Assembly (NCBI RefSeq): GCF_008119785.1
Contig: NZ_VSFA01000007.1
Span: 96,970 to 160,969 of the forward strand
Length of the DNA: 64,000 nucleotides
Source of the DNA: Micromonospora sp. MP36
GTDB lineage: Bacteria > Actinomycetota > Actinomycetes > Mycobacteriales > Micromonosporaceae
Reading direction: 5' to 3'
Shown here: piece by piece, positions 10,497 to 18,766 of the stretch
How positions within the stretch are numbered: position 1 is the stretch's first letter
Layout: each line of letters begins with the position of its first letter
Translations under genes and position numbers: made by a program
Notes under the pieces: generated by a model
The model's database searches: none
What the model saw: the letters and a program-made list of their open reading frames with translations, nothing else
What the model was told of the DNA's origin: nothing

Positions 10497-10523
10497 TAAC
10501 GTAGCGGATCGATAACGTCACGG
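10497..10523 (+). repeat. Direct repeat TAACGT-N2-CGG, two copies, period 16
   Basis: TAACGT followed two bases later by CGG occurs at 10497-10507 and again at 10513-10523, between the rnhA stop and the P450 ribosome-binding site. Two same-sense half-sites 16 bases apart could be a regulator site. The second TAACGT (10513-10518) could also serve as a -10 for the P450-ferredoxin pair. Confidence 0.35.
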
Positions 10524-10548
10524 ACAGTCGCCCCCCGGAGGTGTCCGC

Positions 10549-11772
10549 GTGACCGTTGCGCCGCTCACCGACCTGCCGCTGTGGCCGCCGACGAACCTCG
10601 ACCGCGACCCGCTCGTCCCGCTCGACGCCGCGGAACGGCGCCGCTTCTCCGGTCCGGTCACCCGGGTCCGGCTCCCCACCGACGAGACCGCCTGGCTGGT
10701 CACCCGGCACGCCGACGTCCGGCAACTGCTGCGCCATCCCGGCTTCAGCGCCGACCTCGGCCGACCGGGCTTCCCCCTGCTGCGCCGGGTGGCCCCTGGC
10801 GCCTTCGGCGACCGGCGGGGCGGCTTCATCCGGATGGACGGGGCGGAGCACTCCCGGCTACGCCGGATGCTCACCGCCGAATTCATGATCAAGAACGTGC
10901 GGCGGATCGAGCCCCTGATCCGGCAGACCGTCGACCGGGCCCTGGACGGGCTGCGCGACGCCGGCCCACCCGCCGACCTGGTGGCGCACTTCGCCCTGCC
11001 GGTGCCGTCGATGGTGATCTGCCATCTGCTCGGCGTCCCGTACGCCGACCACGACTTCTTCCAGGAGCGCAGCCGGACCCTGATCGACCGCGACGCCCCG
11101 CCCGAACGCGTCCAGCTGCACGTGCGGGAGCTGCGCGACTATCTGCACCGGCTGGTCGAGACGAAGGTCGCCGCCGGGGACCGCACCGACGACCTGCTCA
11201 GCCGGCTGGCCCGGGACCGGGTCGGCGCCGGTGAGCTCGCCGTCGACGAGTTGGTCGGCATGGCGGTGCTGCTGCTCATCGCCGGCCACGAGACCACCGC
11301 CAACATGATCGGGCTGAGCACCCTGCTGCTGCTCCGCCACCCGGCCCGGTACGCCGCCCTGCGCGACGACCCCGGGCACGCCGACGGACTGGTCGACGAA
11401 CTGCTGCGCTATCTCAGCATCGTGCGCACCGGCCTGCCCCGGCTCGCCCTGCAGGACGTCGAGATCGGGGGTCAGCTCATCCGGGCCGGGGAGGGCGCGA
11501 TCGCGGTGCTCTCCCTGGCCAACCGTGACCCGGGGGTCTTCGAGGGGGCGGACGAGTTCGATCCGTACCGGCAGGCGCAGCAGCATGTGGCGTTCGGTTT
11601 CGGCGTGCACCAGTGCATCGGTCAGCCGCTCGCGCGGGCGGAGCTGCGGATCGCCCTGGTGGAGCTGGCCCGACGGTTCCCCCGGCTGCGCCCCGCCACC
11701 GTCGCCGGGCGGCTGCCCACCCGGGACACCTCGGTCGTCTACGGCCTCGACGCGCTGCCGGTGACCTGGTGA
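10549..11772 (+). CDS. Cytochrome P450
   Basis: The predicted protein has 407 residues from GTG at 10549, with GGAGG seven bases upstream. It is a soluble class I bacterial P450. The I-helix oxygen-activation motif AGHETT is near residue 245, the K-helix ELLRYL near 283-288, and the heme-binding loop FGFGVHQCIGQPLARAE carries the axial cysteine at about 356. The closest general resemblance is to actinomycete CYP105/107-type enzymes. The next gene is a 3Fe-4S-type ferredoxin whose GTG start overlaps this stop (GTGA), so the two are translated together and the ferredoxin is the likely electron donor. No ferredoxin reductase lies nearby. The substrate cannot be predicted, because no biosynthetic cluster surrounds it. 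Confidence 0.93.
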   Translation: MTVAPLTDLPLWPPTNLDRDPLVPLDAAERRRFSGPVTRVRLPTDETAWLVTRHADVRQLLRHPGFSADLGRPGFPLLRRVAPGAFGDRRGGFIRMDGAEHSRLRRMLTAEFMIKNVRRIEPLIRQTVDRALDGLRDAGPPADLVAHFALPVPSMVICHLLGVPYADHDFFQERSRTLIDRDAPPERVQLHVRELRDYLHRLVETKVAAGDRTDDLLSRLARDRVGAGELAVDELVGMAVLLLIAGHETTANMIGLSTLLLLRHPARYAALRDDPGHADGLVDELLRYLSIVRTGLPRLALQDVEIGGQLIRAGEGAIAVLSLANRDPGVFEGADEFDPYRQAQQHVAFGFGVHQCIGQPLARAELRIALVELARRFPRLRPATVAGRLPTRDTSVVYGLDALPVTW

Positions 11773-12041
11773 CCGGGGCCGTGCGGGTACGGGTGGACCG
11801 GGACCGCTGCTGCGGGTCGGGAAACTGCGTGGTGACCGCGCCGGAGGTCTTCGACCAGGACGACGAGGACGGTCTCGTGGTGCTCCACCTCGCCGAGCCT
11901 CCGCCGGACGCGGTCGACCGGGTCCGGCGGGCCGTTGACCTGTGCCCGTCCGGGGCGATCAGCCTCGATTCGCCCCGGGCGGACCGGGATCATTCCACGT
12001 TCGGCAGCTCGCCGGTGCCCGAGACCTGGTCGACGTCGTAG
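11769..12041 (+). CDS. Small ferredoxin paired with the P450
   Basis: The predicted protein has 90 residues. GTG at 11769 overlaps the P450 stop. DRDRCCGSGNCVVTAPEVFD and, later, VDLCPSGAIS match actinomycete P450 ferredoxins that carry a single 3Fe-4S cluster. The central cluster cysteine found in 4Fe-4S proteins is replaced by glycine, and two adjacent cysteines (CC) start the motif. It passes electrons from a ferredoxin reductase to the P450. The C-terminal tail after the fold (about residues 68-90) is longer than usual for the family. Its last 52 bases overlap, in antisense, the 3' end of the small gene 11990-12220, so either that overlap is real or the tail is only weakly constrained. 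Confidence 0.88.
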   Translation: MTGAVRVRVDRDRCCGSGNCVVTAPEVFDQDDEDGLVVLHLAEPPPDAVDRVRRAVDLCPSGAISLDSPRADRDHSTFGSSPVPETWSTS

Positions 12042-12220
12042 CCGGCCCGGCTCGTCTCCCGGGCGGAGCGGCGATCCTCGGCCGGCAGGTCGGCGAAGTC
12101 GTCGCCGGTGTCGTCGGTGGTGTGCAGGGACTCGCCCGGCGGTCGCAGCGACGCCTCGTACGCGGTGGCGCCGTCCGGCTCGTCCGTGGGTGCGCGGCCG
12201 AAGGACTGTTCACTCGTCAT
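11990..12220 (-). CDS. Small acidic hypothetical protein (76 aa)
   Basis: It begins MTSEQSFGRAPTDEPDGATA from ATG at 12220, with AGGAG six bases upstream. It is acidic and polar, with many Glu, Asp, Ser and Thr residues and no hydrophobic segment, so it is probably cytoplasmic and partly disordered. No family is recognised. Support comes from the well-placed ribosome-binding site and amino-acid usage unlike that of a random GC-rich frame. The 3' end overlaps the ferredoxin tail in antisense by 52 bases. The next small gene on this strand lies upstream, 40 bases away. Confidence 0.55.
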   Translation of the reverse strand: MTSEQSFGRAPTDEPDGATAYEASLRPPGESLHTTDDTGDDFADLPAEDRRSARETSRAGYDVDQVSGTGELPNVE

Positions 12221-12260
12221 GTCGCACTCCTGCCCGCGTCGTTCGTGGGTAAACGCCCGG

Positions 12261-12497
12261 TCAGCGGGGCGCGTCCGGGTGCGTCGGCATGGACGATCCA
12301 CCGGCGCTGGTGCCGGACGACCCGCCGGCCACCCCGGAGCCGTCGTCCTCGGTGACCAGGTCCGGCTTCGGGGTGCCCGGCTCCGGCGCCGGCACGTCCG
12401 TGTCCGCCTCGACCTGGACCAGGCGGGCCTGACCGGCCTCGTCCTCGGCGTGGGCCGGATCGACCGGCTGTTCGCCCTGGCGTGTCCGATACTTCAC
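12261..12497 (-). CDS. Small acidic hypothetical protein (78 aa)
   Basis: It starts at GTG 12497, with GGGAGG seven bases upstream. It opens VKYRTRQGEQPVDPAHAEDE, is rich in Glu, Asp and Pro in the middle, and ends in a Gly/Ser-rich tail (GGSSGTSAGGSSMPTHPDAP). No domain, signal peptide or membrane segment is seen. It may form a unit with the following 76-residue protein on the same strand. Its function is unknown; the gene call rests on the ribosome-binding site and composition only. Confidence 0.5.
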   Translation of the reverse strand: MKYRTRQGEQPVDPAHAEDEAGQARLVQVEADTDVPAPEPGTPKPDLVTEDDGSGVAGGSSGTSAGGSSMPTHPDAPR

Positions 12498-12733
12498 CCG
12501 TCCGCCTCCCGTCGGTGCCGCGCCGCCCGAGGTGACGCCGACTCCGGCTACCCCGCTCCGGCCCGGCGAAACGTGCCGCCCCGGTGGGAGAGATCCACTC
12601 GGTGCGCGGCACGTCGTGCTGTCCGTGTGCCGGGACGGCCCGGGATGCGGCATGCCGAGTCGATCACGTCCCGGATCGGGTGGGCCGGGGGCCGCCGGCG
12701 CCCGGCCGACGGCGCTCGGCCGACGGTGGGTTG

Positions 12734-13624
12734 TCAGCGTCGGCGGCGGGGGGCGGAGGCCCGCCCGCGCGAGGGCCGGACCGGGGTGATCGCCAGCGAC
12801 CAGTGCGCGGGTCGGCGCAGGCGGGGCGGCAGGACGGTCCGGTGGTCGCCGCGAGCGGCGTCGAGCTGGGACTGGTGCACGAAGAGGCAACGCCCGAGGT
12901 CGGCGCCGCGCAGGTCGGCGCCGCGCAGGTCCGCCCCGGTCAGGTCGGCCGCGCCGAGGTCCGCGCCGCGTAGGTCCGCGCCGATCAGGCAGGCCCCGCG
13001 CAGGTTGGCCCCGGACAGCCCGGCCCGGCGCAGGTCCGCCCCGATCAGCACCGCCCCGCGCCGGTCCACGCCTTCCTGGCCGGCCCGGGCCTGCGCGCCG
13101 GACCGGGACAGCAGCTGGTTGACCCGGTCCCGGTGCGCCTCGACGTCCAGGGCGAGCAGCTCGTCCGGGGTGCCGTCGGTGAGCCGCCCGGTCTCGGCCA
13201 GGGCCGCGGCCAGGTCGTCCCGCAGCGGGCCGGCCGGGACCAGCGCGAGGGCCTCGGTGAGGTACCAGAGCAGTTCGTGCAGCGGCCGCATCACCGCGAA
13301 GGTGTCGAACATCCGCCGCGCGGTCGCCGGGTCTGCCCGCCAGTCCCGCCCGCCGAAGGTCCCCTGCGCCACGTGCTGACCCGCGCCGAAGCAGTCGAAG
13401 ACCGTACAGCCGGGGAAACCCCGCTGCCGCAGGTCGCGGTGGATGCCGCAGCGGGAGTCGGGCCGCAGGTTCGGGCAGGGCTGCCCGGCGGGCTTGTCGA
13501 TGGCGAAGTCGGCGGAGGCGGCGAACGCCGGCGCGACGCAGCAGATCCCGAAGCACCGGGCGCAGTCGGCCTGCAGCTCACGCCCCGCGCTCGCCGCCAC
13601 CCGCTGTTCCGCCGCCTCGGACAC
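12734..13624 (-). CDS. Pentapeptide-repeat protein with Cys-rich N-terminal domain
   Basis: The predicted protein has 296 residues from GTG 13624, with GGGAGG nine bases upstream. The N-terminal third is rich in cysteines: CARCFGICC (CxxCxxxCC) near residue 20, then single cysteines in GQPCPNL, DSRCGIH and GCTVFDCFG. This resembles the CxxCxxCC zinc/iron-chelating domain. A helical middle (about 100-190) includes [18 protein letters not shown]. Residues about 190-250 are eleven or so consecutive A(D/N)LxG-type pentapeptides ([20 protein letters not shown]), which fold as a right-handed beta-helix. The tail is basic. Such helices act as protein-binding scaffolds, as in Qnr/MfpA. Metal binding by the N-terminus is inference from the cysteines; the cellular role is unknown. 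Confidence 0.8.
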   Translation of the reverse strand: MSEAAEQRVAASAGRELQADCARCFGICCVAPAFAASADFAIDKPAGQPCPNLRPDSRCGIHRDLRQRGFPGCTVFDCFGAGQHVAQGTFGGRDWRADPATARRMFDTFAVMRPLHELLWYLTEALALVPAGPLRDDLAAALAETGRLTDGTPDELLALDVEAHRDRVNQLLSRSGAQARAGQEGVDRRGAVLIGADLRRAGLSGANLRGACLIGADLRGADLGAADLTGADLRGADLRGADLGRCLFVHQSQLDAARGDHRTVLPPRLRRPAHWSLAITPVRPSRGRASAPRRRR

Positions 13625-13912
13625 CGTGCCCGGCCTCCCGCCTCTCGCCACCGCCGGCCGCGACCGTCGCGCCCGGCTGCCATTCTCCCGCCCCCGCCGC
13701 AGCCGTCGTCGGACGGGTCGGATCGGTGTGATTCGGCCACGCCTCGCCGGGCGGTGGGCACGCGAGCGGGGTGCCCGTAGCGGTGGGCGACGGCCCACCC
13801 GCGACCGGAGGCGAGGCAGCTCGGGGGCAGTGGGCGCCGGTTGCAACGATGTCCGTTCTGCCCCGCAATGGAGTGTGGCTCCGTATCGTCGGCGGTGAAG
13901 GAGGGCGGCGAG

Positions 13913-14521
13913 ATGGACGAGGACGCGCGGCAGCAGGCGCTGCTCACCGCCGTCACCACCGAGCACTTCGTGCTGCAGACCTCCCGCAGCGCCACCATCG
14001 CCGAGTCGGTGGGCCGGGCGACCATCTTCATGTCGATGCTCTCCGCTGGGCTGATCGGTTTGGGTTTCGTCTCCAGCAGCGGGCACCTGCTGCGGCCGTA
14101 TCTCGGTGCGGTGCTGCCGACTCTCGTGATCACCGGGTTGCTGACCTACGCCCGGCTGGTGGAGAGCATGGTGGAGAACGAGGTGGACCTGCAGCGGATC
14201 CAGCGCATCCGCGCCTGGTACCACCACCGCTTCGCCGGCGACCTGGACTTCTTTGTCGACGCCCTGGCTCAAGGGGGCGGCAAGCGAGCGGAGTGGGCGG
14301 CGGTCGGCAGCCAGCCTGGCCGCGTGCAGATGCTGCTGACCACGGCCGCGTTGGTCGGCGCGGTCAACGCGCTGCTGATCGGGCTCGGCGCCACCCTGCT
14401 GAGCGGCGTGTTCGGTGCCGCACCCGGCCTGGCGATCGCGGTCGGCGTGGTGGTGGCGCTGGCGGCCTTCGCCGTCCAGATCGTGCACATCAACCGGGCC
14501 TCCATCTCGCTCGGCCGCTGA
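13913..14521 (+). CDS. Four-helix membrane protein of unknown function
   Basis: The predicted protein has 202 residues from ATG 13913, with GGAGG eight to nine bases upstream. Two membrane helix pairs are visible: about 37-56 ([20 protein letters not shown]) with 60-83, and about 138-162 with 167-190 ([20 protein letters not shown]). A polar, helical cytoplasmic loop lies between them ([20 protein letters not shown]). No family is recognised. The gene stands alone, divergent from the pentapeptide-repeat gene across 288 bases in which I see no other gene. Confidence 0.7.
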   Translation: MDEDARQQALLTAVTTEHFVLQTSRSATIAESVGRATIFMSMLSAGLIGLGFVSSSGHLLRPYLGAVLPTLVITGLLTYARLVESMVENEVDLQRIQRIRAWYHHRFAGDLDFFVDALAQGGGKRAEWAAVGSQPGRVQMLLTTAALVGAVNALLIGLGATLLSGVFGAAPGLAIAVGVVVALAAFAVQIVHINRASISLGR

Positions 14522-14643
14522 GTCGGGATGCGCGCCGGGCGGGCGCATCCGGTTCGCTGAACCCCCAGTGCGCGGGTGAACAAGCGCCACGAACTGTCAC
14601 GTGCCCGTGCCGGGGCGGCGGCGAGCGGGAATGTCCGAACGGG

Positions 14644-14803
14644 TGACAACCGGATCGCGGCCTCGCCGCAACGCTTTCAGAAACTGCGGCGAAGATGGCC
14701 GAAAGGGTGACAACCAGATCAGGCCGTTATTGCAGCGAGTCATTCCGTAAATCAGATCGTTGTTAATGCCTGACAACCGATCCGGCCGTTACCGTAACGA
14801 TTC
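14644..14803 (+). repeat. Three 33-35-base direct repeats at 63-64-base spacing
   Basis: Copies begin at 14644, 14708 and 14771. All start with TGACAACC and continue with a GATC, then GGCC; copies 2 and 3 share GGCCGTTA. All end with a weakly conserved NCG(A/C)NTC. Spacing is 64 and 63 bases, about six helical turns, so the copies face the same side of the DNA. The block fills most of the 351-base gap before the oligopeptide ABC locus and is less GC-rich than its surroundings. It is a candidate operator array; copy 3 also contains GTTACCGTAAC, a short inverted repeat. Confidence 0.6.
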
Positions 14804-14872
14804 AATTCACCGTTCCCCAGCGGTTTACCGTCGGGTGGAAGGACGTTTTCGTCGCCGTCGGGAGGGTTCCTC

Positions 14873-15904
14873 ATGAGCGACATGTCCCACCCACCGTCGT
14901 TGACCGCGCCCGGCGACCCGGCCGCCCCGGACCTCGCCGTCGAGACCGAATCCCCGCCCGTCGGCGGCCGGCGGGAGATCGTCGGCCGGTCGCCGAACCA
15001 GCTCGCCTGGCTGCGGCTGAAGCGGGACCGGACCGCCCGGACCAGCGCCCTGACGCTGGTCGTCGCCGCACTTGTCGCCCTCTGCGCGCCGCTGTTCGGC
15101 TGGCTCACCGGAATGGACCCGACGGACAAGTTCGTGGATCGGCTGAATGATTTCGGAATGCCGATCGGCTACGCCGGCGGCATCAGCTCCGAGCACTGGC
15201 TCGGACTCGAACCGGGCAGCGGCCGCGACATCATGCTCCAGCTGGTGTACGGCCTGCGGACGTCATTGTTCATCGCCTTGGCCTCGGCCCTGCTGGCCTC
15301 GGTCATCGGGGTCGCGGTGGGGGTGATCGCGGGCTGGGCGCGAGGCTGGCTGGACAGCGTCGTCAACTGGCTGGTCGACCTCACGCTGGCGTTTCCGTTC
15401 CTCATTTTCGCGCTGGCCGTGATCCCGATCCTGCAGGACCGCTTCTACACCGAGCGGGAAGCGCCGCCGCCGGCCTTCCGGGTCGCCCTGATCATCGCCA
15501 CGTTCGGCCTGTTCAGCTGGACGTACACCGCCCGGCTGGTCCGCGGCCAGGTGATCTCCCTGCGCGAGCGGGAGTTCGTCGAGGCCGCCCGCGCCGCGGG
15601 CGCCGGCACCGGACACATCCTGTTCCGGCAGCTGCTGCCGAACATCTGGGCCCCGATCCTGGTCACGGTCTCGCTGAACGTGCCGCAGTTCATCGCCATC
15701 GAGGCGGCGCTGGCCTTCGTCAACATCGGCGTCACCGAACCCACGCCCGACCTCGGTCGGATGATCTACAACAGCATCGGCTACGTGGCCAGCGACCCCT
15801 GGTACACCCTGTTCCCCGGATTGACGATCTTCCTGCTGGTCCTGGCGTTCAACCTCTTCGGTGACGCCCTGCGCGACTCGCTGGATCCTCGGTCGACCCG
15901 GTAA
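14873..15904 (+). CDS. Oligopeptide ABC transporter permease, DppC/OppC type (set 1)
   Basis: The predicted protein has 343 residues; ATG 14873 has GGGAGG about six bases before it. A polar N-terminal tail of about 50 residues precedes the first helix. Several further helices follow and the EAA signature loop is clear ([24 protein letters not shown]). The extracytoplasmic insert with GISSEHWLGLEPGSGRDI is characteristic of DppC/OppC. It forms the channel with the DppB-type permease at 17764. It is the first gene of the locus and a paralogue of the permease at 20850: the two share [26 protein letters not shown] and [13 protein letters not shown]. Confidence 0.93.
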   Translation: MSDMSHPPSLTAPGDPAAPDLAVETESPPVGGRREIVGRSPNQLAWLRLKRDRTARTSALTLVVAALVALCAPLFGWLTGMDPTDKFVDRLNDFGMPIGYAGGISSEHWLGLEPGSGRDIMLQLVYGLRTSLFIALASALLASVIGVAVGVIAGWARGWLDSVVNWLVDLTLAFPFLIFALAVIPILQDRFYTEREAPPPAFRVALIIATFGLFSWTYTARLVRGQVISLREREFVEAARAAGAGTGHILFRQLLPNIWAPILVTVSLNVPQFIAIEAALAFVNIGVTEPTPDLGRMIYNSIGYVASDPWYTLFPGLTIFLLVLAFNLFGDALRDSLDPRSTR

Positions 15905-15961
15905 CCCCCGGCCATCAACACGCCCGGCCGGCGGGGCCGCCGGGCGGGAAGGGAGCACACC

Positions 15962-17707
15962 GTGCGAGCACGAACCCGGACACTGACCACCGGTGTCCTC
16001 GCCGCGGCGCTCGTCGCCGCCGGCTGCAGCCCGACCACCGACAGCGGTGGCGGCGGCGACGAGAAGACGAAGACCCAGACCGGCTCGGTCTCCTACGAGG
16101 CCGCCGACAACCAGGGCCCGGCGAAGGCGGTCGACGGGGCCGCCCGCGGCGGCACGCTCACCGTCATGCAGAACTCCGACTTCGAGCACCTCGACCCGGC
16201 CCGCAACTACGTCAACGTGCAGCAGGTCACCGGCGGGCTGATCTACCGGGCGCTCAACGGCTACAAGGAGGACGGCACCGGCAAGCTGCTGCTCGTCGGC
16301 GACCTCGCCACCAATCCGGGCAAGGACGTCAACAAGGACTGCAAGGTGTGGGAGTTCACCCTGCGGGAGGGGGTGAAGTACGAGGACGGCTCGCCGGTGA
16401 CCAGCAAGGACGTGGCGTACGGCATCGCCCGCTCATTCGCGTCCAACCTGAACGAGGGGCCGCACTACATTCAGCAGTGGCTCTACCCAGGTGGGGCGTA
16501 CAACGCGAAGTACCAGGGGCCGTACGACGGCGGCAAGGCCGTGCCGGACGGCGTCGAGACGCCCGACGACCGGACCATCCGGTTCACCTTCCCGGAGGCG
16601 CACTGCGACCTGCCGTACGCGGCCGCGCTGCCCACCAGCGCGCCCGTGCCCGCGGCGAAGGACACCCGCGCCAACTACGACCTGCGGCCGTTCTCCTCCG
16701 GCCCCTACAAGGTCAAGTCCTACCAGCGGGACGTGGCGCTGGAGTTGGAGCGCAACCCGAACTGGGACCCGGCGACCGACCCCATCCGCAACGCGTACCC
16801 GGACGCGATCCGGGTCACCTTCGGCCTGGAGCAGGCGCAGATCGCCGAGCGGCTCGTCGCCGACGCCGCGGCCGACCAGGCCGCGCTGAGCTGGACCGAC
16901 GTGCCGCCGGCCGTACTGCCGCGGACCACCACCGCCGGCGTGGTCGAGCGGGTGGTGAAGGGCCCGACGCAGTACACCTGGGTGCTGGACATCAACACCC
17001 AGCGGGTCACCGACCTGAACGTCCGGAAGGCGCTGAACTACGCCGTGGACAAGGACGCCGCGCTCAAGGCGATCGGCGGGCAGGCGGCGGGTTCCCCGGC
17101 CACCACGCTGATGTCGCCGACCACCTCCGGCTGGAAGAAGTACGACGTCTTCAACGCCCCGGTCACCGGGGACAAGACGAAGGTCACCGAACTGCTCGGC
17201 GGCAAGCGGCCGAAGCTGGTGCTGGCCCACTCGAACACCGAGCTACGGACCCAGCAGGCCGAGGCGATCCGGAAGAACCTCACCGACATGGGCTTCGACA
17301 TCGTGATGAAGCCCATCGAGAGCAGCAGCTACTACGACGAGGTCGGCCGGAAAGACAACCCGTACGACCTCTACCTCAGCGGCTGGGGCTCGGACTGGCC
17401 GACCGGGTCCACCATCATCCCGCCGGTCTACGACGGGCGGGAGATCGTGGCGGAGGGCAACAACAACCTCTCGTACCTCAACGAGCCGTCCGTGAGCGCC
17501 GAGGTCGACCGGATCCGCAACCTGCCCGCCGCCGAGCAGGACGCCGGCTGGATGGCCCTGGACGAAAAGATCATGCGGGAGTACGCCCCGGTCGTGCCCT
17601 GCTACTACGACGCCACCTACGAGCTGCACGGGTCGAAGGTCGGCAACGCCTTCCTCAGCGACGCCTTCGGGATCATCTCGCTCAACGGCATCTACGTGAA
17701 GAAGTGA
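15962..17707 (+). CDS. Oligopeptide-binding lipoprotein, SBP family 5 (set 1)
   Basis: The predicted protein has 581 residues from GTG 15962. A lipoprotein signal ends in LVAAGC, the cysteine at about residue 21 being the lipidation site. The family 5 binding-protein fold follows with typical stretches: RGGTLTVMQNSDFEHLDPAR, TSKDVAYGIARSF, and the peptide-pocket region with NYAVDKDAAL. It captures peptides outside the membrane and passes them to the permeases. Unusually, it sits between the C-type and B-type permease genes instead of at the start of the operon. It is a paralogue of the protein at 22958; both share GGT, VTSKD/ITSKE and CDLPxA landmarks. Confidence 0.93.
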   Translation: MRARTRTLTTGVLAAALVAAGCSPTTDSGGGGDEKTKTQTGSVSYEAADNQGPAKAVDGAARGGTLTVMQNSDFEHLDPARNYVNVQQVTGGLIYRALNGYKEDGTGKLLLVGDLATNPGKDVNKDCKVWEFTLREGVKYEDGSPVTSKDVAYGIARSFASNLNEGPHYIQQWLYPGGAYNAKYQGPYDGGKAVPDGVETPDDRTIRFTFPEAHCDLPYAAALPTSAPVPAAKDTRANYDLRPFSSGPYKVKSYQRDVALELERNPNWDPATDPIRNAYPDAIRVTFGLEQAQIAERLVADAAADQAALSWTDVPPAVLPRTTTAGVVERVVKGPTQYTWVLDINTQRVTDLNVRKALNYAVDKDAALKAIGGQAAGSPATTLMSPTTSGWKKYDVFNAPVTGDKTKVTELLGGKRPKLVLAHSNTELRTQQAEAIRKNLTDMGFDIVMKPIESSSYYDEVGRKDNPYDLYLSGWGSDWPTGSTIIPPVYDGREIVAEGNNNLSYLNEPSVSAEVDRIRNLPAAEQDAGWMALDEKIMREYAPVVPCYYDATYELHGSKVGNAFLSDAFGIISLNGIYVKK

Positions 17708-17763
17708 CCGTCCGTGGGGGCGGCCCCGAGCCGCCCCCACCGTCCACCGGGGAGGTGTTCGGA

Positions 17764-18753
17764 GTGTTCCGTTTCGTCGTCCGGCGGCTGCTCGTCGCCG
17801 GGGTGACCCTCGTGGTCATCAGCCTGGTCACCTTCGGTCTCTTCTTCGCGGTGCCGAGCAGCCCGGCCAAGGTGATGTGCGGCAAGAACTGCACCGCGGC
17901 GGACATCGCGCAGGTCGAGCAGCGGCTCGGCATCGACCAGCCGTTGCCCCGCCAGTACGCGGGCTTCGTCAAAGGCATCTTCGTCGGCCGCACGTACGGC
18001 TCGGGGGACTTCCGCCAGGACTGTCCGGCCCCCTGCCTGGGCTACTCGTTCCGCAACAACCAGCCGGTCACCGAGATCATCGCCCAGCGTCTCCCGGTCA
18101 CCTTCAGCATCGTCTTCGGTGGCGCGGTGCTCTGGCTGGTGTTGGGCATCTCGCTGGGCATGGTGTCGGCGCTGCGTCGGGGGACGGTCTTCGACCGGAC
18201 CGCGATCGGCATCACCCTGGCCGGGGCGTCCATGCAGGTCTACTTCTTCGGGCTGATCCTGCTCTACCTGCTGGTGTACGCCACCGGGCTGCTGCCGTTC
18301 CCCAGCTACACCCCGCTGACCGAGAACCCGGGCCGGTGGGCGGTGGGCCTGCTGCTGCCCTGGATGACGCTCGGCTTCCTCAACTCGGCGCTGTACGCCC
18401 GGCTGTCCCGGGCGCAGATGCTGGAGACCCTGTCCGAGGACTTCGTGCGGACGGCCCGCGCGAAGGGCCTCTCCGCGCGGCAGGTGCACACCCGGCACGC
18501 GCTGCGGGCCGCCATCACGCCCATCGTCACCATCGCCGGCCTGGACATCGGCACCAGCCTCGGCGGGACGTTCATCACGGAGACCATCTTCGGCCTCCAA
18601 GGGCTGGGCAAGGCGACCGTGGAGGCGGTGCAGTTCCTCAACCTGCCGGTGGTCATGGCGACCGTGCTGCTGGCGGCGGTGTTCATCGTGGTCGCCAACA
18701 TCGTGGTCGACGTGCTCTACGCGGTCATCGACCCGCGGGTTCGGCTGAGCTGA
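17764..18753 (+). CDS. Oligopeptide ABC transporter permease, DppB/OppB type (set 1)
   Basis: The predicted protein has 329 residues. GTG 17764 is preferred because GGGGAGG lies eight bases before it and because the N-terminus then aligns with the paralogue at 21864 (FRFVVRRLLVAGVTLVVISL against VRFLLKRLLLAVSVLLAVSV). A GTG nine bases earlier is possible. The periplasmic loop has two Cys pairs (MCGKNCTAADI and CPAPCLGYSF), also present in the paralogue. The EAA loop is visible as LSEDFVRTARAKGLSARQVH. Ends IDPRVRLS. It pairs with the C-type permease at 14873. Confidence 0.93.
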   Translation: MFRFVVRRLLVAGVTLVVISLVTFGLFFAVPSSPAKVMCGKNCTAADIAQVEQRLGIDQPLPRQYAGFVKGIFVGRTYGSGDFRQDCPAPCLGYSFRNNQPVTEIIAQRLPVTFSIVFGGAVLWLVLGISLGMVSALRRGTVFDRTAIGITLAGASMQVYFFGLILLYLLVYATGLLPFPSYTPLTENPGRWAVGLLLPWMTLGFLNSALYARLSRAQMLETLSEDFVRTARAKGLSARQVHTRHALRAAITPIVTIAGLDIGTSLGGTFITETIFGLQGLGKATVEAVQFLNLPVVMATVLLAAVFIVVANIVVDVLYAVIDPRVRLS

Positions 18754-18766
18754 GGGAGGGATCGAG

